Shown one piece after another: positions 47,301 to 56,098 of a stretch of DNA of 64,000 nt; positions within the stretch are counted from its first letter, which is position 1; each line of letters begins with the position of its first letter. The notes beneath the pieces are model-generated. The model was not told the origin of the DNA, did not search any database, and was given only the letters and a program-made list of their open reading frames with translations. Origin of the DNA: WHUA01 sp963711215 (lineage in GTDB: Bacteria > Pseudomonadota > Alphaproteobacteria > UBA8366); NCBI GenBank assembly GCA_963711215.1, contig CAVQDH010000002.1, positions 186,001-250,000 on the forward strand. The letters run 5' to 3'. The position numbers and the translations under genes were made by a program.

Positions 47301-48738
47301 GTCGATGTGGGCGGCGACTGGCGGCGCGGCCGCCTGGCGCTTAAGGGGACGATCAAAACCGGCGAGGGCGCGCCGTCCGTCATCGAAGCGTCGCTGCCGC
47401 TCCGCTTGCAGGGCCCCGATCTCGCGTTCTCGATGCCGCGCGAACAGCCGGTCTCGGGCACGCTCAACTGGTCGGGTGATGTGGCGGCGCTGTGGCGTTT
47501 CGTGCCGATACCCGAGCATCGCGTCCGGGGGCCCGCAAAGATCGACGTAACGCTTTCCGGCACGCTGGCGAAGCCTAATTTGCAGGGAGGCATCACGCTC
47601 ACCGACGGCTATTACGAGAGCCTGGAATACGGCACGGTGCTGAAGCCGATCGATCTGGCCGTCACGCTCGACGGCACGCAGGCGCATATCACGCGGCTCA
47701 CGGCCGGCGATGGCGGGACCGGGAAGCTCGAGGCCACGGGCGAGGCGTCACTCGATCCTGAAGCAGGCTTTCCATTCGCGGTCACCGCCAAGCTGCAGAA
47801 GCTGACGGCGGTGCGGCGCGACGATGTGCAGGCGTCGGCCAGCGGCGACGTAAAACTCTCCGGCTCGCTGAAGAAGGCGAGGATCGACAGCAAGCTCACC
47901 ACCGATCACGTGGAGGTCCGTATTCTCGACCGCCTGCCGCCGGAGGTGGCGACCCTCGATGTCGTGGACGTGGGGCGCGCCGGCACGCCACCGTCCGAAG
48001 AAGCCGACACCGCGCCGCCGTTCGATGTCGATCTCGCCATCGACATCGCGATGCCGCGGCGGGTGTTCGTGCGCGGGCGCGGTATCGATTCCGAATGGAA
48101 GGGCGACCTGAAGATCAGCGGGTCGTCGAACAACCCGCGCGTCGCCGGCAAGCTGACATTGGTGCGTGGCCAGATGACCGTGGTCGGCAAGGTCTTCCAG
48201 CTGTCCAGCGGCACCGTCACGCTGCCGGACCGTCCGAATGCCGAGCCCGAGATTGCCCTCAAGGCGGTCTATACCGGGAGCAATTTGACGGTGACGGCGA
48301 CGGTCAGCGGATCGGTCACCAAGCCATCCATTACCCTTTCGTCGTCGCCATCGATGCCGCAGGACGAGATCGTATCGAATGTCCTGTTCAACAAGAGCTC
48401 GACGAAGCTCAGCGGCTACGAGGCGGCGCAACTCGGCATTGCGCTGGCCGATCTTACCGGCAAGAGCGGCGGCGGCGTGCTCGACTTCGCCCGCAAGACG
48501 CTCGGCGTCGATGTTCTGCGGATCGAATCGACGGAAACGACCAAGGGCAGCGAGCCCGTCGTCGGCGCGGGCAAATACGTGACCAAGGACGTCTATGTCG
48601 GCGTCAAGCAGGGCACGACGCCGGAATCGAGCTCGGTCGGCGTGGAGGTCGAATCTGACGCCACATATCTCCGTCGACAGCGACGTGAAGCGAAGCGGAC
48701 AGAGCGACGTCGGCGTGAAATTCAAGCTGGATTATTAG
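44384..48738 (+). CDS. tamB: TamB, translocation and assembly module inner-membrane protein (four frameshifts)
   Basis: About 1450 residues after correction: an N-terminal membrane anchor (AAIAFLAVLGVIALLGAAAL) and a long beta-taco, ending in the DUF490 domain. The C-terminal end is diagnostic: ATVSGSVTKPSITLSSSPSM, PQDEIVSNVLFNKSSTKLSG, ADLTGKSGGGVLDFARKTLG and finally the DVGVKFKLDY terminus. Frame changes lie near 45572 (one base missing), 45710 and 45832 (one extra each), and 48655 (one extra). The last one hides the true C-terminus TPHISVDSDVKRSGQSDVGV. TamB spans the periplasm with TamA. Start ATG 44384 is preferred; TTG 44375 is in frame. Confidence 0.92.
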
Positions 48739-48752
48739 GTGCCGGGCAGTCG

Positions 48753-49541
48753 TTACGATTTCCGCGCGCGCAGCTTCGCCAGCCCTTCCTCGACCATCCG
48801 CTTCGGCTCGTCCGTCTCGTAGGCTTTGCCCATGCAGCGGATGCCTTCCTGGATCGCGTCGGTGACCGGCATGTTTTCCCAGCTGCGCACCAGCTCTTTC
48901 TGCAGGCGGATGGCGCGCGGGCCGGACTCGACAATGGCGGCGACCCATTGCTCAACGGCGCCGTCGAGGTCGCCCTTCTCGACCACCTTCTCCACCAGGC
49001 CCCAATCCAGCGCGGTCGCCGCGTCGATCGTCTCGCCGGTATAGACGAGGATCTTGGTCTTGCCCCAGCCGATAAGCTGCGGCAGCAGGGCCGCTTCCAC
49101 GACGGACGGCAGGCCAAGCTTCACTTCCGGCATGCCGAACAGCGCGGTGTCGGCGGCGACCCGCATGTCACAGGCGGCGGCGAGCTCGAGGCCCGCGCCG
49201 AAGCAGGGGCCGTTGATCCGGGCGATGACCGGCACCGGCAGCTCGCGGCAGACGCGGCAAACGCCGTGCACCAGGGTCAGGAACTCACGCGCCTTGGGCG
49301 GGTCCAGCTCTTTCAGCTCCAGCATATTCGCGCCGGCGACAAAGGACCTTTCCCCGGCGCCGGTCAGCACCATGAGACGGAGGTCGCCGTCCGCGGCGAG
49401 CGCCGTGACCGTCGCGATGAATTCCCGCATCAGCCCCGCGGAAAGGCAGTTGAGCTTCGCCCGGTGATCGATGGCGACATGGGCGACGCGGCCCTGCTTC
49501 CGCTCCTCGATCCTGACATCGACTTTCCACGCATCGGCCAT
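48753..49541 (-). CDS. Enoyl-CoA hydratase/isomerase family protein
   Basis: A 262-residue crotonase-fold protein. The oxyanion-hole pieces are SFVAGANM (about 67-74) and GPCFGAGLELAAACD (about 111-125), and an acidic residue follows in FGMPEVKLGLPS. Members hydrate enoyl-CoA or isomerise related CoA esters. GGGAGACCCC precedes ATG 49541; the open frame upstream of it is not family-like. It is convergent with tamB, 14 bases apart. The substrate is unknown. Confidence 0.9.
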   Translation of the reverse strand: MADAWKVDVRIEERKQGRVAHVAIDHRAKLNCLSAGLMREFIATVTALAADGDLRLMVLTGAGERSFVAGANMLELKELDPPKAREFLTLVHGVCRVCRELPVPVIARINGPCFGAGLELAAACDMRVAADTALFGMPEVKLGLPSVVEAALLPQLIGWGKTKILVYTGETIDAATALDWGLVEKVVEKGDLDGAVEQWVAAIVESGPRAIRLQKELVRSWENMPVTDAIQEGIRCMGKAYETDEPKRMVEEGLAKLRARKS

Positions 49542-49685
49542 TGGGGTCTCCCTGTGTGAAGGCGGCGCAAGACTACCAGCCGACATGAGCACCCGCCAAC
49601 GGCGAGGCAATTAATTGCTATCCCCATCGGGCGGCCGGGTCTTCCATGGAAAATCCAAGGCACGATCAGGGTACGAGGCAGCCTC

Positions 49686-49991
49686 ATGACGATACCGGAA
49701 CCGGTACCGCAAGCGATCACGCTGGCGGCCGACCGACGCAGCCTTCTCATCGATTGGGGGGAAGGCGCGGCCGAGCGGGCAACCGCCGCGGCGCTCCGCG
49801 AAGCCTGCCGCTCGTCGCGGTCGGTGCGGGCGCGGCTGAACGGCTGGGCGGTTCCCGCGCCTGAGGATCTCATGATCGTCGATGTGCGGCCGGTCGGGCA
49901 TTACGCGATCAACCTCGTCTTCTCCGACGGCCATGATCGCGGCATCTATCCCTGGCGCTATCTGAAGGAAATTTCGCAACCAGGAAATTAA
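49686..49991 (+). CDS. DUF971 domain protein (gamma-butyrobetaine hydroxylase-like N-terminal fold)
   Basis: A 101-residue DUF971 protein. Family features are LTLAADRRSLLIDW-like opening (here ITLAADRRSLLIDWGEGA), ALREACRSS and VRPVGHYAINLVFSDGHDRG followed by IYPWRYLKEI. Homologues occur as the N-terminal domain of gamma-butyrobetaine hydroxylase and as stand-alone proteins linked to iron-sulfur proteins such as Mrp/ApbC in some genomes. It is the first gene of the plus-strand redox cluster, 108 bases before the flavoprotein. Function unknown. Confidence 0.85.
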   Translation: MTIPEPVPQAITLAADRRSLLIDWGEGAAERATAAALREACRSSRSVRARLNGWAVPAPEDLMIVDVRPVGHYAINLVFSDGHDRGIYPWRYLKEISQPGN

Positions 49992-50099
49992 TTGCTCAAC
50001 GCGCGCCGCCGGATCCGTCACGGTGGCGGTGCAATGGGGCGGCAGGGCGGGACGGCAGCGTTTCGACCGGCCGGAACGAGAGGCGACAGAGAGGCTGAC

Positions 50100-51836
50100 A
50101 TGGACGATATCCAGTCCGGAACCGAGACCTTCGATTGCGACGTGCTGGTGATCGGCGGCGGCACCGCCGGGCCGATGGCCGCCTACAGGGCCAAGGTCAA
50201 GAACCCGAACGCCAAAGTCGTGCTGCTGGAGAAGGCGAACGTCAAGCGGAGCGGCGCCATCTCCATGGGGATGGACGGGCTGAACAACACGGTGATCCCC
50301 GGGCATGCGACGCCCGAGCAGTACACCAAGGAGATCACCATCGCGAATGACGGCATCGTCAATCAGAAGGCCGTCTATAAATACGCCCAGAACTGCTTCT
50401 CGATCATCCAGGAGCTCGACAGCTTCGGCATCCGCTTCCAGAAGGACGAGAACGGCGAGTACGACGTCAAGAAGGTGCACCACATGGGCACCTATGTCCT
50501 GCCGATGCCGAACGGGGAGACCGTGAAGAAGGCGCTCTATCGCCAGCTCCGCCGCGCCCGCATCCTGATCTCGAACCGTTACATGGCGACGCGGCTGCTG
50601 ACCGGGGCGGATGGCCGGATCGCCGGCGCGATCGCCGTCAACACCCGGAACGCGACCTTCCTGACGATCCGGGCCAAAGCGGTCATCCTCTGCATGGGCG
50701 CGGCCGGGCGGCTCGGGCTTCCGGCATCCGGCTATCTCTACGGCACCTACGAAAATGCGGCCAATAGCGGCGACGGCTACGCCATGGCCTATCATGCGGG
50801 CGCCGAGCTTTCGAACCTCGAATGCTTCCAGATCAACCCGCTGATCAAGGACTACAACGGCCCGGCCTGCGCCTACGTCGCCGGTCCCTTCGGCGGCTAC
50901 ACCGCGAACAACGAAGGCATGCGCTTCATCGAATGCGACTACTGGAGCGGCCAGATGATGCAGGAGTTCTACAACGAGCTGATGAGCGGCAAGGGTCCGG
51001 TCTTCCTCAAGATCGACCACCTGCACAACGAGACGATCAGCGAGATCGAGGACATTCTGCACCGGGTCGAGCGGCCGACGCGCAGCCGCTTCCACGCCGG
51101 ACGTGGCACGAACTACCGGAACGACATGATCGAGATGCATATCTCGGAGATCGGCTTCTGCTCGGGCCACAGCGCGTCGGGCGTGTCGGTCGACGAGTTC
51201 GCCCGGACGACGGTGCCCGGGCTCTACGCCGCGGGCGACATGGCGAGCGTGCCGCACAACTACATGCTGGGCGCGTTCACGAACGGGGCCACCGCCGGCG
51301 AGGATGCGATCGACTTCGCGACGGAGCACGACTACGCCGCCTATGACGACGCGCAGGTCCAGTGTGAAATGGAGCGCGTCCTGGCGCCCACCCGGCGCGA
51401 CGACGGCATTCCGCCGAACCAGATCGAGTACAAGACGCGCCGGCTGGTCAACGACTACCTGCAGCCGCCGAAGGTCACGCGCAAGTTCCAGATCGGGCAG
51501 AGCCGCTTCGCCGAGGTGCGCGAAGACGCCGGCAACATGGTCGCGCGCAATGCCCATGAGCTGATGCGCGCGCTCGAGGCTTATTCCATCCTCGACTGCG
51601 CGGACATGGCGGCCTACGCGTCGCTCTTCCGCACCGAGAGCCGCTGGGGGCTCTATCACAACCGCGTCGACTATCCGGACCGCGACGACGAGAACTGGTT
51701 CTGCTTCACGCAGCTCTCCAAGGACGCGGCGGGCACCATGACGTGCCGCAAGAAGCCGGTCGATCCGTACATCGTGCCGATCGAGGAGTCCGAACGCTAC
51801 GCCTACGACAAGCAGCGCATTCAGGCCGGCGACTGA
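50100..51836 (+). CDS. AprA-like FAD-dependent oxidoreductase (fumarate reductase/succinate dehydrogenase flavoprotein family)
   Basis: A 578-residue flavoprotein. The FAD motif is VLVIGGGTAGPMAAYRAK (GGGTAG at 19-24), followed by KVVLLEKANVKRSGAISMG. The KRSGA-x-(S/A)-x-G arrangement resembles the alpha subunit of adenylylsulfate reductase (AprA). The C-terminal FAD contact is GLYAAGDMASVPHNYMLGAF. It lies 24 bases before an 8-Cys ferredoxin like AprB, so the two probably form an AprAB-like pair. The genome context here is transport and regulation, without sulfate adenylyltransferase or Dsr genes, so true APS reduction or sulfite oxidation is not shown. ATG 50100 is used. Confidence 0.88.
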   Translation: MDDIQSGTETFDCDVLVIGGGTAGPMAAYRAKVKNPNAKVVLLEKANVKRSGAISMGMDGLNNTVIPGHATPEQYTKEITIANDGIVNQKAVYKYAQNCFSIIQELDSFGIRFQKDENGEYDVKKVHHMGTYVLPMPNGETVKKALYRQLRRARILISNRYMATRLLTGADGRIAGAIAVNTRNATFLTIRAKAVILCMGAAGRLGLPASGYLYGTYENAANSGDGYAMAYHAGAELSNLECFQINPLIKDYNGPACAYVAGPFGGYTANNEGMRFIECDYWSGQMMQEFYNELMSGKGPVFLKIDHLHNETISEIEDILHRVERPTRSRFHAGRGTNYRNDMIEMHISEIGFCSGHSASGVSVDEFARTTVPGLYAAGDMASVPHNYMLGAFTNGATAGEDAIDFATEHDYAAYDDAQVQCEMERVLAPTRRDDGIPPNQIEYKTRRLVNDYLQPPKVTRKFQIGQSRFAEVREDAGNMVARNAHELMRALEAYSILDCADMAAYASLFRTESRWGLYHNRVDYPDRDDENWFCFTQLSKDAAGTMTCRKKPVDPYIVPIEESERYAYDKQRIQAGD

Positions 51837-51860
51837 CCGGGCCGGAAGGAGGTAACGATC

Positions 51861-52094
51861 ATGCCGCTCGCCAATACACCGACAACCGTTCCCGTCGTGG
51901 TCGATGAGCAGAAATGCATCGCCGACAAGGGCTGCACCGTCTGCGTCGACGTCTGCCCGCTGGACGTGCTTCGCATCAGCGAGGAGACCGGCAAGGCCTA
52001 TATGCGCTACGACGAGTGCTGGTACTGCATGCCGTGCGAGGCGGACTGCCCGACCGGCGCGGTTACCGTCAACATTCCCTATCTGCTGCGGTAG
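51861..52094 (+). CDS. Ferredoxin with two [4Fe-4S] cysteine sets (AprB-like)
   Basis: A 77-residue protein with eight cysteines: C19, C25, C28, C32 in CIADKGCTVCVDVCP and C53, C56, C59, C63 in CWYCMPCEADCP. Each set ends in CP and matches a [4Fe-4S] binding motif. The wide C-x5-C spacing in the first set resembles AprB. It is short for AprB, lacking the C-terminal tail that wraps the AprA partner. GGAGG lies 10 bases before ATG 51861. It most likely transfers electrons to or from the flavoprotein. Confidence 0.9.
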   Translation: MPLANTPTTVPVVVDEQKCIADKGCTVCVDVCPLDVLRISEETGKAYMRYDECWYCMPCEADCPTGAVTVNIPYLLR

Positions 52095-52101
52095 GCCGGC
52101 G

Positions 52102-53064
52102 ATGCCGATATTCGAGCCCTTCGAAGATGCCGCCGAGGTCGACGACCTGACCGACCGCCTGGCGGACGCCGATCCGTCAGTGCGCCGGATCGCCGTGATC
52201 GAGCTGGGCGATACCTCCGACCCGGCCGCCGTACCGCTGCTGCTGGCGGCCTTGCAGGATGCGGTGGCGGACGTGCGGCTGCAGGCCGCGCAGGCGCTGG
52301 AAGCGTTTGACGGCCCGGCCGTGGCGGCGGGATTGGCCGCCGCCTTGTCGGACGGCGATGCCCGAGTGGCCGAAGCCGCCGCGGCGAGCCTGACCGAGCT
52401 GAAGGAGCCCGAGGCGGCCCCGGCACTGTTGCCCTACCTGGAGAATGAGAAGCCTTTCGTCCGCGCAGCGGTGTTCCGGGGTCTGAAGGAGCTCCGCAAC
52501 CCGATCTCCTTGCGCGCCGCGCTCGCGGCGATCGAGGACCCTGATCCGGGCGTGCGCGTTCAGGCCGTCGGCGTCATCGGCTATCTCAAGGCCGAGGAAG
52601 CGCTGCCGGCGCTGATCGTGGCGACGCGCGACGATGCCGCCGAGGTGCGGCGCGCCGCGATCGGCGCGCTCGCGTTCAGCCGGTCGTCGCATGCGTCCGA
52701 GGCCTTGATGTCCGGGCTCGACGATCCGGAATGGCAGGTGCGTGAGATTGCGGCCGAGACCATGGGAAAGACCGGCCTCGGCGACGGCATCGGCAAGCTG
52801 ATGGCCGCAATGGAAGATGACTACTGGCAGGTGCGGGTGCAGTCGGCGCGCAGCCTCGGCAAGCTGAAGGCGGTGCGGGCGATTCCGATCCTGGCGCCCG
52901 CGCTGGAGCATTCGATCAGCAACCTGCGGAAGGATGCCGCGGCGGCGCTTGGCGAGATCGCGCATCCCGACGGCCTGCCCTATCTCGAGCGGGCCATGGA
53001 CGACATCGACCCCGATGTCCGGAAAAACGTGCGCTGGGCGATCAGCCGCATCCGCGCCGCATAG
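52102..53064 (+). CDS. HEAT-repeat domain protein
   Basis: A 320-residue all-helical protein made of about ten repeats of 30-31 residues, for example DADPSVRRIAVIELGDTSDP, DDPEWQVREIAAETMGKTG and MDDIDPDVRKNVRWAISRIR. It resembles PBS lyase/HEAT proteins that act as scaffolds or cofactor-lyase partners. It starts seven bases after the ferredoxin stop and so belongs with the flavoprotein and ferredoxin. It is cytoplasmic, having no signal peptide. A scaffold or maturation role for the FAD/Fe-S pair is inference. Confidence 0.9.
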   Translation: MPIFEPFEDAAEVDDLTDRLADADPSVRRIAVIELGDTSDPAAVPLLLAALQDAVADVRLQAAQALEAFDGPAVAAGLAAALSDGDARVAEAAAASLTELKEPEAAPALLPYLENEKPFVRAAVFRGLKELRNPISLRAALAAIEDPDPGVRVQAVGVIGYLKAEEALPALIVATRDDAAEVRRAAIGALAFSRSSHASEALMSGLDDPEWQVREIAAETMGKTGLGDGIGKLMAAMEDDYWQVRVQSARSLGKLKAVRAIPILAPALEHSISNLRKDAAAALGEIAHPDGLPYLERAMDDIDPDVRKNVRWAISRIRAA

Positions 53065-53089
53065 CGAAGAGGAAGGCGAGGGATCCGTG

Positions 53090-53857
53090 ATGAAATCCGT
53101 CATTCCCGGTTCCGAAGTCGAAGCCGCGCGCCGCGCCGCTCCTGTGGCCGAGCCGCTGTACAGCCTGATCAAGAAGAACCTCAAGGCCAGGATCCTCGCC
53201 GGCGATTATGCGGCGGATGAGCAGTTGCCGTCGGAGAACCAGCTGATGAAGCTCTTCGACGTGAGCCGCGTGACGGTGCGCCAGGCCTTGCACCAGCTGC
53301 AGAAAGAACGGCTGATCGTCAGCCGCCAGGGCAAGGGTTATTTCGTTACCCGCGCCAAGGCGGTGCAGGATCTGGCGCGGCTGCAGGGGCTGGGCGAGGC
53401 GATCGCCGACACCGGCTTCAGCGCCCATTCGGCGGTCCTCGACATGACGGAGACGGCGGCCGATGCGCGGGTCGCCGAGGCGCTTGCCGTCGAGCCCGGC
53501 ACGACGGTCGTTCGCTTGCGCCGCGTGCGCCATATCAATCACCAGCCGGTGTCCTACGACGTCAGCTACTTTCCGCTCGAGATCGGTCGGCGGCTGAAGG
53601 ATTTCGACCTCGTCCAGAACGACGTATTCGTGCTGCTCGAGGAAAAGCTCGGCTACCCGCTCGGCATCGCCGACCTCAAAATCGAGGCGGACAAGGCCGA
53701 CGAAGCGCTGGCGCATCTGCTCGACATGGATGCCGGAACGCCCGTCCTGCGCATCGAGCGCCTGACCTCGGACGAGACGGGGCGGCCGATCGATTTCGAG
53801 TATCTGCACGGGCGGGGCGACGCCTACCAGTTTCGCATCCGCGTGCCACGGTGGTGA
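53090..53857 (+). CDS. GntR family transcriptional regulator with UTRA domain
   Basis: A 255-residue HutC/PhnF-type regulator. The winged helix at about 25-85 contains GDYAADEQLPSENQLMKLFD and VSRVTVRQALHQLQKERLIV. The UTRA ligand domain follows, with VRLRRVRHINHQPVSYDVSY. UTRA domains bind small organic acids, sugars, amines or phosphonates. It is preceded by the HEAT gene (25 bases) and overlaps the thioredoxin start by seven bases. It probably represses this cluster and responds to its substrate; this is inference. Confidence 0.92.
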   Translation: MKSVIPGSEVEAARRAAPVAEPLYSLIKKNLKARILAGDYAADEQLPSENQLMKLFDVSRVTVRQALHQLQKERLIVSRQGKGYFVTRAKAVQDLARLQGLGEAIADTGFSAHSAVLDMTETAADARVAEALAVEPGTTVVRLRRVRHINHQPVSYDVSYFPLEIGRRLKDFDLVQNDVFVLLEEKLGYPLGIADLKIEADKADEALAHLLDMDAGTPVLRIERLTSDETGRPIDFEYLHGRGDAYQFRIRVPRW

Positions 53858-54387
53858 ACCGCGCGCTCATCCGCTGGATGGGCGCTCTGCTGTTATGCTG
53901 CCTGCCGGGCCTTTGCGCCGCGGGACAGGCCACGCCCGCCAGCCTGGTGCGGCTCATTGAATTGCCGGAGAAGCCGCTCGCCCCGGCGCTCGACCTGACC
54001 GATCTCTCGGGCCGGCGCCATGACGTCGCCGCCTATCGCGGCCGGGTCGTCGTCATCAATTTCTGGGCGACGTGGTGCCCGCCCTGCCGCAAGGAATTTC
54101 CCGCCCTGGAAAGGGCCTGGAAAAAGCTCGCGCCGGCCGGCGTCGTGATGCTGGCGGTCAGCCTCGGCGACCGGCGTGAGCAGGTGGAACGCTTTCTCGA
54201 GCGCCATCCGGTGAGCTTTCCGGTCCTCGTCGCGCCCGACCTTACGCTCAAGGAAAGCTGGCAGCTTCAGGGTATGCCCACGACCTATATCGTGGACCGG
54301 TCCGGACACATCCATTATGGCGCGATCGGCGAACGGGCCTGGGACGATCCGGCCGTGCTCGATCCGATCCTGGCATTGGCGAAGTAG
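53851..54387 (+). CDS. TlpA-like thioredoxin-fold protein, exported
   Basis: A 178-residue thiol-disulfide protein. It has a leader (ALLLCCLPGLCAAG) and the active site WATWCPPCRKEF (C76 and C79). The cis-Pro is in GMPTTYIVDRSG. The fold matches TlpA/ResA proteins that act in the periplasm, often in cytochrome c maturation or delivery of reductant. It overlaps the GntR gene by seven bases (start GTG 53851 or 53854). In this cluster it could keep the cytochrome c or binding-protein thiols in the right state. Confidence 0.9.
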   Translation: MVNRALIRWMGALLLCCLPGLCAAGQATPASLVRLIELPEKPLAPALDLTDLSGRRHDVAAYRGRVVVINFWATWCPPCRKEFPALERAWKKLAPAGVVMLAVSLGDRREQVERFLERHPVSFPVLVAPDLTLKESWQLQGMPTTYIVDRSGHIHYGAIGERAWDDPAVLDPILALAK

Positions 54388-54587
54388 GGGCCGGTCCGGC
54401 CGTCCCGCATCCCGCTCACTTGTATTGAAAACCGCGGATTAGCCCTGTGCGCGTTCTGAGCAGCGGTTTTACGGTTGCACAGATTCCGCGCATCGGCCGG
54501 CTAGCGGCATCTGATGTGCGCCTTCGGAGATCCTGAATCGTTCGCGCAATCAATGCGTTAATAAAGTGCCGCCGAATTGCGCATTCC

Positions 54588-54603
54588 TGGCACGGAAATC
54601 GCT
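54588..54603 (+). promoter_or_regulatory. Near-consensus sigma-54 (RpoN) promoter
   Basis: TGGCACG-GAAA-TCGCT matches the -24/-12 consensus TGGCACG-N4-TTGCW at 11 of its 12 specified positions; only the first T of the last word's TTGC is C. The invariant GG and GC doublets are present with the correct spacing. It ends 51 bases before the binding-protein start. The whole 54388-54654 gap is otherwise non-coding. Confidence 0.6.
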
Positions 54604-54654
54604 CTTTATAGGGACGGGATAGAACAAGCGGCGAACAGGTCAGGAGGCCCTCAG

Positions 54655-56019
54655 ATGAAATTCTCTCGAACGCTAATTGCGGCATTCGGTTTCCTCGCGT
54701 CGGCGGGCGTGGCCGGCGCCGAGACGATTTCGATCGGCATCGGGCATCAGAGCATGTGCACCGATACCTACACGGCGGGTATCGTCGTCAAGGAGCTCGG
54801 GCTGCTTGAAAAGAACCTGCCGAGGACCGGAAAATACAAGGACGTCAAGTTCGTGGTCAAATGGTCCGACTACAGCTCCGGCGGCCCGATCACCAACCAG
54901 ATGCTTGCCGACAAGCTCAACGTCGGCGTGATGGGCGACTATCCGCTCATCGTCAACGGCGCGAAATTCCAGCAGACCAAGAGCCTCCGCACCCTTTACG
55001 TCGCCGGCACCGGCTACAACGTCAAGGGGTCGGGCAACGCGGTCGTCGTCCCGGTCAGCTCGGACATCTATTCGTTCGAGCAGCTCAAGGGCAAGACGAT
55101 CTCCGTCCCGGTCGGCAGCGCCGCCTGGGGTATGACGCTCAAGGCGCTGCAGGATGCGGGCATTCCCGTTTCCAGCATCACGCTGAAGAACCAGAGCCCG
55201 GCGGTGGGCGCGGCGAACATCGCTGCGGCGAAGATCGACGCCCATGCCGACTTCTGCCCCTGGTCGGAGCTGATGGAGTTCCGCGGCACCGGCCGCAAGG
55301 TCTATGACGGCAGCGAGACCACCATTCCCTACCTGCACGGCGTCGTCGTGCGCCAGGAGCTGGCGCAAAAATATCCGGAAGTGGTCGTGGCCATCATCAA
55401 GGCGGTGATCGACGCAGGCGATTGGATCCGGGCGGATCCGATGCGCGCGGCGGAGTCCCTGGAGAAATGGACCGGCGTCGAGAAGGAGGTGCAGTACCTT
55501 TATTTCAGCAAGGGCGGCCATCTGACGCTCGACCCGACGATCAAGCCGCAATGGATCGATGCGCTGAAGTTCGACCATGGCGTCCTGGCGCGCGAGAAGC
55601 AGATCCCGCCGCTCGATTTCAAAGCCTGGATCACCGACAAGTATGTTCGCGAGGCCTACAAGGAGAAGGGTCTCGATTACGACAAGCAGGTGAAAGAGAT
55701 CTACAACCCGTCGGTCGAGCATAAGGGCCTGCCGATGGAAATCTGGCATGCGCGGGAAGGCATCAAGACCTATCCCGACGTGAAGACCTTCCTCGAAGCG
55801 GTCGCGAAGTTCGAGGCGGTCGGCCAGAAGCTCAACGCCACCTACGTCTATGACGAGAAGACCGGCCTGAAGCTGTTCGGCAAGACGGCCTTCTACGTCA
55901 AGGAAAAGGACGGCAGCTACAAGTCCTTCCTGCGCAAGCCGGACGCCGAGAAGTTCGCCACCACGAGCGGCGGCACCGTGGTCCGCTTCAAGGAGGCGAT
56001 CGCCGGGCTGTCGAGCTAG
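54655..56019 (+). CDS. NitT/TauT-type ABC transporter substrate-binding protein with NosL-like C-terminal tail
   Basis: A 454-residue periplasmic protein. It has a signal peptide (LIAAFGFLASAGVAGAE) and an SsuA/NrtA-like fold: ISIGIGHQSMCTDTYTAGIV, TKSLRTLYVAGTGYNVKGSG and EQLKGKTISVPVGSAAWGMT. Compared with typical members (about 330 residues) it has about 100 extra C-terminal residues. The last 60, KTAFYVKEKDG and DAEKFATTSGGTVVRFKEA, resemble the end of NosL-type copper chaperones. CAGGAGG precedes ATG 54655. It opens the transporter part of the cluster, under a sigma-54-like promoter. Ligand unknown; nitrate-, sulfonate- or thiocyanate-like anions are possible. Confidence 0.87.
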   Translation: MKFSRTLIAAFGFLASAGVAGAETISIGIGHQSMCTDTYTAGIVVKELGLLEKNLPRTGKYKDVKFVVKWSDYSSGGPITNQMLADKLNVGVMGDYPLIVNGAKFQQTKSLRTLYVAGTGYNVKGSGNAVVVPVSSDIYSFEQLKGKTISVPVGSAAWGMTLKALQDAGIPVSSITLKNQSPAVGAANIAAAKIDAHADFCPWSELMEFRGTGRKVYDGSETTIPYLHGVVVRQELAQKYPEVVVAIIKAVIDAGDWIRADPMRAAESLEKWTGVEKEVQYLYFSKGGHLTLDPTIKPQWIDALKFDHGVLAREKQIPPLDFKAWITDKYVREAYKEKGLDYDKQVKEIYNPSVEHKGLPMEIWHAREGIKTYPDVKTFLEAVAKFEAVGQKLNATYVYDEKTGLKLFGKTAFYVKEKDGSYKSFLRKPDAEKFATTSGGTVVRFKEAIAGLSS

Positions 56020-56036
56020 GACACGAATCGTTCGAA

Positions 56037-56064
56037 CCCCGGGGAGGGGCCGCCCTCCCCGGGG
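56037..56064 (+). promoter_or_regulatory. Perfect 12-bp stem-loop after the binding-protein gene
   Basis: CCCCGGGGAGGG (56037-56048), a four-base loop (GCCG) and CCCTCCCCGGGG (56053-56064) form a perfect stem 17 bases after the stop codon. No T-tract follows, so it is more likely an mRNA-stabilising or partial read-through element that raises binding-protein levels over permease than a terminator. Confidence 0.7.
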
Positions 56065-56098
56065 GCATGTTGGAGCTTCACGCGTCAGGGGAAGAGCG

